Shown here: positions 27,095-32,785 of the stretch, piece by piece
Position numbering within the stretch: the first letter of the stretch is position 1
Layout of the letters: each line of letters begins with the position of its first letter
The notes under the pieces: model-generated
Database searches by the model: none
What the model was told of the DNA's origin: nothing
Seen by the model: the letters and a program-made list of their open reading frames with translations, nothing else
Assembly (NCBI GenBank): GCA_027038965.1
Contig: JALWFG010000017.1
Location: 42,501 to 75,285, forward strand
Origin: Candidatus Desulfofervidaceae bacterium
GTDB taxonomy: Bacteria; Desulfobacterota; Desulfofervidia; Desulfofervidales; Desulfofervidaceae
Direction of reading: 5' to 3'
DNA length: 32,785 nucleotides
Translations under genes and position numbers: made by a program

Positions 27095-28873
27095 ATGAAT
27101 GTTAGCATAATCAGAAATAATATTGTTCGCTTTGTCAGGAAGCTTCAAGTTCCTGAATATGTGTTTCTAGTCCTTGTGGCCTTTATTATCGGAACACTCT
27201 CTGCTTTGGGTAGTTATTTGTTTCTAAAAGGAATAGAATCTCTTTGGCAGGGGTGTTTTTTACCCATATTGCATTTTTGTCAATCTTCCCTATTTCACCA
27301 GCTAGTTGTTCCTTTCATTTTACTTGTAGCGGCAGCCGTTTTATTTTTGCTGGCAAGGATTTTTTCTCCTGCTATTTATGGCTATGGATTCCCAGATTTT
27401 CTCGTTAATGTGAATCTTAGGGGCGGTATTATCAACATTAAACATACATTTGCCAAGATTATGGCTTCTATTGTAACTCTTGGTTTGGGCGGCAGTGCGG
27501 GGCAGGAAGGACCTATAGCCCAAATTGGGGGACTCGTTGGAGCGGCCATTAGCCGCTTTTTCTTCACTTCAGAGGAGAGGAGAAGAACATTTATTGCCTG
27601 TGGCTCTGCTGGGGCGATTGCTTCTGTATTTAATGCCCCTATCGCAGGCGTATTTTTTGCTCAAGAAATTGTCCTTTTAGGCGATTTTGAACTGACCAAC
27701 TTTATGCCTGTAGTGGTGTCTTCAGGGATGGGCACTATTACATCCCACGTAATTTTTGGAAATCAACCAGCCTTTAAGATACCTCCTTATACCTTTGTAA
27801 GCAATTGGGAGCTTTTGTTTTATGTCCTTTTAGGGCTTTTTTTAGGACTTTTAGCTTATTTCTTTATTCGGATATTTTATGCAACCAAGGCCTACTTTCA
27901 AAAGATTCCTATTTCTCCCTATTTAAAACCATTTATTGGTTTCTTTTTTGTAGGGGTTATTGGTGCCTTCTTTCCTCAAGTGTTTGGAGTTGGTTATGAA
28001 GAAGTGGAAAAAGTCTTAAACGCTCAAATGCTTCCTCAATTGATGCTTGTTTTAGTGTTTCTAAAAATTATTGCTACAGCAGTTACTTTGGGTTCGGGAG
28101 GGGTAGGAGGAATGTTTTCTCCAGCCTTTTTTATTGGGGCCATGGCAGGGGGAGCCTTTGGGGCTACAATGCATCACTTTTTCCCTCATATTACTGCCGC
28201 CTATCCTGCCTATGCCGCGGTAGGTATTGGTGCCTTTCTGGCTGCTTTAACCCATGCTCCGGTAACGGCCGTCTTTTTGGCCTTTGAAATGACAGGAGAT
28301 TATTACATTATTTTGCCAATCCTTTTTGCTTCTATAACTGGTTTATTGGTGGCGTATGCCTTCAGCCATGAGTCTATAGACACGTATGAATTAAAGCAGC
28401 AAGGCATTGATTTACATGCTGGACATGAAAGGAATATTTTAGCATCTATTAAGGTGAAGGAAGCAATGACCCCAGAGGTGGTTGTAGTGCCTGAAGACAT
28501 GACATTCAAAGAGTTCATTGCCTTTGTGAGGGATAAAAAACATACCTGTTTTCCTGTGGTAAACAAGGATGGCGAACTTTGTGGGATTATTACCTTTCAG
28601 AACTTTAGAGAGATGTTAGGTAAAGAGGGTATTGATAAAAATCTGCGGGTAAAGGAGCTAAAAACTAGTTCTGTGTTCACGACTTTCCCTGAAGAGTCTT
28701 TAGAAAAGGCCATGGCCAAGATGCGTTATCACAATATTGAGAGACTTCCAGTAGTAGACCCTCAAAATCCTAAAAAGTTGGTAGGCTTTCTTTCTCAAAG
28801 AGATATTTGGGCCGCATATAATAAGGCCTTGCTGTCTCAAATTGGAAAAGTAGAGACCGAAAAAGAGGCATAG
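27095..28873 (+). CDS. CLC-family anion channel/antiporter with CBS pair
   Basis: A 592-residue CLC protein with about ten to twelve hydrophobic segments (about 20-430) and two C-terminal CBS domains (about 450-590) that in relatives bind adenine nucleotides. GYGFP (96-100) occupies the place of the GSGIP selectivity-filter motif, with tyrosine instead of serine. GQEGP (136-140) keeps the gating glutamate E138 with Q in place of R. GSGGVGGMFSPAFFIGA is the third conserved filter region. The retained gating glutamate suggests H+/anion exchange. TTG at 27083 is an alternative start. The stop is 2 nt before the acetate-CoA ligase ATG, so the CLC protein is translationally coupled to it. The transported anion is unknown. 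Confidence 0.9.
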   Translation: MNVSIIRNNIVRFVRKLQVPEYVFLVLVAFIIGTLSALGSYLFLKGIESLWQGCFLPILHFCQSSLFHQLVVPFILLVAAAVLFLLARIFSPAIYGYGFPDFLVNVNLRGGIINIKHTFAKIMASIVTLGLGGSAGQEGPIAQIGGLVGAAISRFFFTSEERRRTFIACGSAGAIASVFNAPIAGVFFAQEIVLLGDFELTNFMPVVVSSGMGTITSHVIFGNQPAFKIPPYTFVSNWELLFYVLLGLFLGLLAYFFIRIFYATKAYFQKIPISPYLKPFIGFFFVGVIGAFFPQVFGVGYEEVEKVLNAQMLPQLMLVLVFLKIIATAVTLGSGGVGGMFSPAFFIGAMAGGAFGATMHHFFPHITAAYPAYAAVGIGAFLAALTHAPVTAVFLAFEMTGDYYIILPILFASITGLLVAYAFSHESIDTYELKQQGIDLHAGHERNILASIKVKEAMTPEVVVVPEDMTFKEFIAFVRDKKHTCFPVVNKDGELCGIITFQNFREMLGKEGIDKNLRVKELKTSSVFTTFPEESLEKAMAKMRYHNIERLPVVDPQNPKKLVGFLSQRDIWAAYNKALLSQIGKVETEKEA

Positions 28874-28875
28874 TT

Positions 28876-30975
28876 ATGTTATTAAAAAAACTTTTTAATC
28901 CAAAATCGGTTGCCATTGTAGGGGCTTCTACGCATGAAGGCAAAATTGGTTACATTCTGGTAGAAAATTTGATTAAATACAAGTATAAAGGCAAGATTTT
29001 CCCTATCAATCCTAAAGCCAAAGAAATATTAGGATTAAAGGTATATCCTTCTCTTAAGGAGGTCCCTGAGTCTGTTGATTTGGCAATTATTGCAGTGAAA
29101 CCCCAAATAGTTTTGGATACCATTAAGCTGTGTGGACAAAAAGGCATTGATACGGCAGTGGTCATCTCTGCAGGATTTAAAGAAGCAGGTCCAGAGGGGG
29201 CAAGGTTAGAGGAGTCACTAAAGAAACTTGCTAAAGAAAACGGGGTTAGAGTTTTGGGTCCCAATTGTGTGGGATTAATAGATACAAGCGCCCGTCTCAA
29301 TGCCTCTTTCGCAACTGGTATGCCTGAAAAGGGACAAATTGGTTTTTTCTCTCAATCAGGGGCGATGTGTATTGCCATTTTGGATTGGGCCTTGGGTGAA
29401 AAGGTGGGATTTTCAAAATTTATTAGTTTGGGTAATAAGGCTGATATTTCTGAAATAGATATGCTTATTGCTTTAGGTGAGGACGAAAATACCAAGGTGA
29501 TTCTAGGATACCTAGAGGGAGTAGAACATGGGACGACTTTCATTCAAGTCGCTCAGGAAGTTTCTAAGAAAAAACCTGTAGTACTTATTAAGGCAGGAGT
29601 GACGTCTGCTGGAGCCAAGGCCGTATCTTCTCATACAGGTTCTTTAGCTGGATCTGAATCTGCTTATCAGGCCGCCTTTAAACAAAGTGGGGTGATCCGT
29701 GCTAGAACGGTTGTTGACCTTTTTAACTATGGTTTTGCACTGGCTACTCAACCCTTACCTAAAGGTCCCAGGTTGGCCATTTTGACTAATTCCGGTGGCC
29801 CGGGGATTGTGGCGGCTGATGCCTGTGACCAATCCTTGCTTCAGCTAGCGCGATTGAAGTCTGAGACAATAGAGCAATTGCGTTCTTTTTTGCCTCCTAT
29901 GGCCTCGTTTTTTAATCCCATAGACATTTTAGGGGATGCTCATGTAGAGCGTTATGAAAAGGCCTTAGACGTGCTTGTAAAGGATGATAATGTGGATGCC
30001 ATTTTAGTGCTTCTTACTCCTACGGCAACGATAGAAGTTGAGGAAACTGCTAAAGTAGTAGTGAAATATGCTAAAAAGGCAGCTAAGCCTGTGTTATGTT
30101 CTTTTATGGGCAAGATGGAAGTGGCTAAAGGAGTTAAATATCTCAAAAAACATGGAATTCCCAATTATCTTTGCCCTGAAGACGCAGTGAATACCCTTGA
30201 GAAAATGTGGCAAAGAAGCCATTGGCTTTCACAGCCAGCTCCAGAATATCCTCAGATTCAAGCCGATAAAAGCCATGTGCGCTATCTTTTAGAAATGGCC
30301 AAGCGTCAAGGTCAGTTCCATCTAAGTGAAAGGGATGCCAAGGAAATCCTAAAGGCCTATGGTTTTAAATTGCCTCAAACTCAGTTGGCTAGGACAAAAG
30401 AAGAGGCCGCTGAGGCAGCTAAAAAAATAGGTTTTCCAGTGGCCTTAAAGATAGTTTCACCGGATATTTCTCATAAGACAGACATAGGAGGGGTAATTCT
30501 TAATTTAGATACGCCTCAAGCCGTTAAAGAGGCCTTTACAGAAATAATGCTGAGGGTGAGGGATAAACGACCTCGAGCAGCCATATATGGTGTTTCTGTA
30601 CAAGAGATGATTCAAGGGGCCAAGGAGACAATTGTTGGCTTTAGTCGTGACCCGCAGTTTGGTCCGTTGCTAATGTTTGGCATGGGGGGCATTTATGTAG
30701 AAATTTTAAAAGATGTGACCTTTCGCATTGCTCCGGTCAGCAAAAAGGAAGCCATGGAGATGGTCAGAGAAGTGAAGGCCTATGCCTTATTAAGGGGGGT
30801 AAGGGGAGAGCCACCTGCCGATGTAGCGGCTTTGGTTAACGGCTTGTTAGCACTATCTCAACTCTCGTTAGATTTCCCAGAGATTGTGGAAGCGGAGATT
30901 AATCCTTTATTGGTAAAACCTGCTGGGCAAGGGTGTGTTGCCGTAGATGCCCGGCTAAGTATAAAAAAGGAGTGA
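28876..30975 (+). CDS. acetate/acyl-CoA ligase (ADP-forming), fused alpha-beta
   Basis: An NDP-forming acyl-CoA synthetase that converts acyl-CoA, ADP and phosphate to the acid, ATP and CoA (reversible). It conserves energy in anaerobes that release acetate. At 699 residues both subunits are fused. There is a CoA-binding Rossmann domain (about 8-130, SVAIVGASTHEGKIGY), succinyl-CoA-ligase-like domains with the phospho-histidine H253 in SSHTGSLAGSESAY, and a C-terminal ATP-grasp domain (about 475-699, FPVALKIVSPDISHKTDIGG). Acetate is the usual substrate, but other acids cannot be excluded. It follows the CLC gene by 2 nt and precedes the DRTGG gene by 4 nt. Confidence 0.93.
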   Translation: MLLKKLFNPKSVAIVGASTHEGKIGYILVENLIKYKYKGKIFPINPKAKEILGLKVYPSLKEVPESVDLAIIAVKPQIVLDTIKLCGQKGIDTAVVISAGFKEAGPEGARLEESLKKLAKENGVRVLGPNCVGLIDTSARLNASFATGMPEKGQIGFFSQSGAMCIAILDWALGEKVGFSKFISLGNKADISEIDMLIALGEDENTKVILGYLEGVEHGTTFIQVAQEVSKKKPVVLIKAGVTSAGAKAVSSHTGSLAGSESAYQAAFKQSGVIRARTVVDLFNYGFALATQPLPKGPRLAILTNSGGPGIVAADACDQSLLQLARLKSETIEQLRSFLPPMASFFNPIDILGDAHVERYEKALDVLVKDDNVDAILVLLTPTATIEVEETAKVVVKYAKKAAKPVLCSFMGKMEVAKGVKYLKKHGIPNYLCPEDAVNTLEKMWQRSHWLSQPAPEYPQIQADKSHVRYLLEMAKRQGQFHLSERDAKEILKAYGFKLPQTQLARTKEEAAEAAKKIGFPVALKIVSPDISHKTDIGGVILNLDTPQAVKEAFTEIMLRVRDKRPRAAIYGVSVQEMIQGAKETIVGFSRDPQFGPLLMFGMGGIYVEILKDVTFRIAPVSKKEAMEMVREVKAYALLRGVRGEPPADVAALVNGLLALSQLSLDFPEIVEAEINPLLVKPAGQGCVAVDARLSIKKE

Positions 30976-30979
30976 AACA

Positions 30980-32044
30980 ATGAAAAAGATTTATATTGGT
31001 TCTACGGTTCCCTTTTCAGGTAAGGGTTTAATTACATTAGGGCTGGGCAAACACTTTTTATCTTCAGGCCTTAAAATCGGGTATTTTAAACCTATAGGCA
31101 AAATGCCTTTTAGAGTAGGTAATGTGATTACCGATAAACTGGCCTATTTTATTTATCAGAGCTTGAATTTGAAAGATGACATTACCAATATTTGTCCTGT
31201 GATTTTGAGCTATGAACTTATGGTAAAGAGAATGCGTGGTGAGGTAGAAGGTTTAATGAATGATGTTAAAAAGGCCTTTGAGTTGATTTCTAAAGACAAA
31301 GACATGGTGCTTATTGGAGGGGCAGAAACTGTTTGGTTAGGCAGCTTTTTGGGGGTTTCTGGTTTTAAGGTGGTAAATGAAGTAGGTGCGAAGGTAATTT
31401 TGGTGAATAAGTATACAGGGGAATTATTTTTGGATACCGTGATTGAATCCAAGGAAATCTTAGGAGATAATCTCTTAGGGGTGGTTATCAATTGGGTTCG
31501 GGAGGAACAGCGGAGGGATATTGAAGACCTAGTGATTCCTTGGTTGGAACAAAATGGTATTCCAGTTTTGGGATTGATTCCCTATGATTCCTTTCTTACT
31601 GCTGTGACTGTAGGGGAATTATGTGAGAGACTAGGGGGTAGGGTTATCACTGCTCAAGAAGGGCTGAGGAATTTTATCCAAAACTACCTTATTGGGGGTA
31701 TGGAGGTAGATAAGTTTACTGAATATTTGAGAAAGACCCCAGATGCGGCAGTCATTGTAGGAGGAGATAGGGCAGATATTCAATTGGTGTCTATTGAAGA
31801 AGGGGCGAAATGTTTGGTTTTAACTGGAAATTTGACTCCTAATGAAATAATTGTATCTAAGGCAGAGCAAAAGCAGGTGCCTATTATTCTAGTAAGAGAT
31901 GATACCTACATTGCGGCTCAAAAAATTCAAGATATTTCCACTCGGCTAAGTCTTAAAGAAAAAGAAAAGGTGGAAAGGGGATTGGCCCTTGTAAACCAAT
32001 ATTTTAATTTTACAAGGTTAAAGGAATTATTATTAACAATTTAG
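30980..32044 (+). CDS. DRTGG-domain, phosphotransacetylase-N-terminus-like protein
   Basis: A 354-residue protein with a dethiobiotin-synthetase-like P-loop domain (GSTVPFSGKG at 7-16, GYFKPIG near 34-40) and a C-terminal DRTGG domain (about 215-320, VIVGGDRADIQLVSIEEGAK). The same two domains form the N-terminal half of long-form phosphotransacetylase (Pta), but the catalytic transacetylase domain is missing. Such short forms commonly sit beside ADP-forming acyl-CoA synthetases and are thought to regulate acetyl-CoA/acetate flux; direct evidence is thin. Start ATG follows the ligase stop by 4 nt, with AAAAAGGAG upstream. Confidence 0.88.
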   Translation: MKKIYIGSTVPFSGKGLITLGLGKHFLSSGLKIGYFKPIGKMPFRVGNVITDKLAYFIYQSLNLKDDITNICPVILSYELMVKRMRGEVEGLMNDVKKAFELISKDKDMVLIGGAETVWLGSFLGVSGFKVVNEVGAKVILVNKYTGELFLDTVIESKEILGDNLLGVVINWVREEQRRDIEDLVIPWLEQNGIPVLGLIPYDSFLTAVTVGELCERLGGRVITAQEGLRNFIQNYLIGGMEVDKFTEYLRKTPDAAVIVGGDRADIQLVSIEEGAKCLVLTGNLTPNEIIVSKAEQKQVPIILVRDDTYIAAQKIQDISTRLSLKEKEKVERGLALVNQYFNFTRLKELLLTI

Positions 32045-32114
32045 GTTATTTCAGATTTACATTGCTTTTGATTTGCCCCCTACAAACTGCCAAGATAGAG
32101 TTTTATATACTCTT

Positions 32115-32690
32115 ATGTCTCTTACAATTTTTAAAAGGTTGATTATCAGTTATTTGATTATCATTTTAATGGTCTTTATTGCTGGGGTATATTTGTTCTC
32201 TCAGCTAACTTCTTTGGATAAAATTGTTTATTATATAAATAAAGTTGATGTTCCTACTATAAGACTAACCAAAGACCTTAAAGACGTTCTTTTAACACAA
32301 GTTGGGTTTGAAGAGAAATACTTTGTCTCTAGAGACCCTGATTTTTACCACCGTTTTTTGAAGTTGAATTTTTATTTTTTAAAAAAATTGGAAAAACTCA
32401 ATTCCCTAGTTGATGCGGACCAGAAAATAGAGATTTTAAAGAATGTAAGAGAAATTTATATGGACTACACCACCTTGTTTAAAAAAAATGCCTTTAAAAA
32501 GGAGATTGTTCCTTCTAGTCAATATAACCTAAAAAAAAGGGCCTTTATCCGAGAAATAAACCGAGATTTAGATGAATTATCTCAAATGGCCATATTTGAT
32601 AGGGATAAGAGACTTGAACAAACAGGCCGAATAAGCACGAAGGCAATTAGGGTTACTCTTGCAATGCCCCAATTTTTTGGAAAGATATAA
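32115..32690 (+). pseudogene. truncated membrane sensor (histidine kinase N-terminal part)
   Basis: 191 residues: a transmembrane helix (about 8-29, RLIISYLIIILMVFIAGVYL), then an extracytoplasmic helical sensor (about 30-170, with VGFEEKYFVSRDPDFYHRF and RDLDELSQMAIFDRDKRLE) typical of the HAMP-containing sensor kinases of deltaproteobacteria. The expected second membrane helix, HAMP and kinase domains are absent: after RVTL the frame reads AMPQFFGKI and stops. No frame downstream restores a hydrophobic helix. The start at ATG 32115 (MSLTIFKRL) fits relatives; a TTG at 32073 is also in frame. Probably disrupted by an insertion whose edge lies near 32660. Confidence 0.7.
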
Positions 32691-32738
32691 TGGTTAATAT
32701 AAAATTTGTCAAGCATAAATCTCCCATTTTTTAGAAAG
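32668..32738 (+). repeat. imperfect direct repeat at the broken end of the sensor gene
   Basis: CCCAATTTTTTGGAAAG (32668-32684) recurs as CCCATTTTTTAGAAAG (32723-32738), differing by one indel and one base. The first copy begins just after the sensor homology ends. Repeated sequences of this sort are common at insertion-sequence ends. A ribosome-binding site AAGGAG (32771-32776) close to the window edge suggests a gene starting just beyond 32785, possibly a transposase. Confidence 0.5.
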
Positions 32739-32785
32739 GGGTTTTGGGTCATTGTTGTAGTAGACAGAATAAGGAGTTTTATAGT

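Overview
The window looks like a chromosomal segment of an anaerobic, probably thermophilic Gram-negative bacterium of the Desulfobacterota type. This is an inference from gene content and protein style, not a database match. Paired lptF/lptG permeases imply an LPS outer membrane. The rimP-nusA-ylxR-infB-ylxP-rbfA-truB-rpsO-pnp order is a conserved bacterial core. A fused ADP-forming acyl-CoA synthetase, a DRTGG phosphotransacetylase-like protein, a NapH-type polyferredoxin and a DUF763 protein fit anaerobes and thermophiles. Candidatus Desulfofervidus would be a reasonable first guess, but I could not test it. Coding DNA is AT-rich and the rRNA is clearly GC-richer.

Layout. Positions 1-3009 hold the 3' part of a ribosomal operon (23S lacking its 5' end, then 5S). 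About 560 nt of gene-free DNA follows, with a 17-bp tandem repeat and a compact foldable element. A lone membrane polyferredoxin gene lies at 3575-4585. Positions 4836-9222 form a tight plus-strand cluster: ArgA-like acetyltransferase, PmbA/TldE, and two paralogous DUF2791 (BrxD-type) P-loop ATPases. lptF-lptG run on the minus strand (11398-9226) and end 3 nt from the second ATPase gene. Positions 11615-13888 (plus) encode a PPP-family phosphatase, YjbQ and a DUF763 protein. Positions 17345-13872 (minus) are a remA-gmk-hybrid histidine kinase-MBL hydrolase operon with a good sigma70 promoter.

Positions 17594-26841 are the translation and RNA-metabolism superoperon. A tRNA-Gly(CCC) with a near-consensus promoter is followed by a strong intrinsic terminator, and only 16 nt later rimP starts. 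All downstream genes to pnp are closely packed, so the terminator is a plausible control gate, much as metY sits in front of rimP-nusA in E. coli. dut follows after a short degenerate octamer repeat. Positions 27095-32044 encode a CBS-domain CLC transporter, an ADP-forming acetate-CoA ligase and a DRTGG protein. This is probably an acetyl-CoA energy-conservation or acetate-handling operon. The window ends in a sensor-kinase gene that breaks off exactly where its second membrane helix should begin, followed by a short direct repeat and a ribosome-binding site at the edge. This suggests an insertion element running out of the window.

No CRISPR array, prophage or complete defence system is visible. 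The least-explained coding content is the DUF2791 ATPase pair and the DUF763 gene with its phosphatase and YjbQ neighbours.
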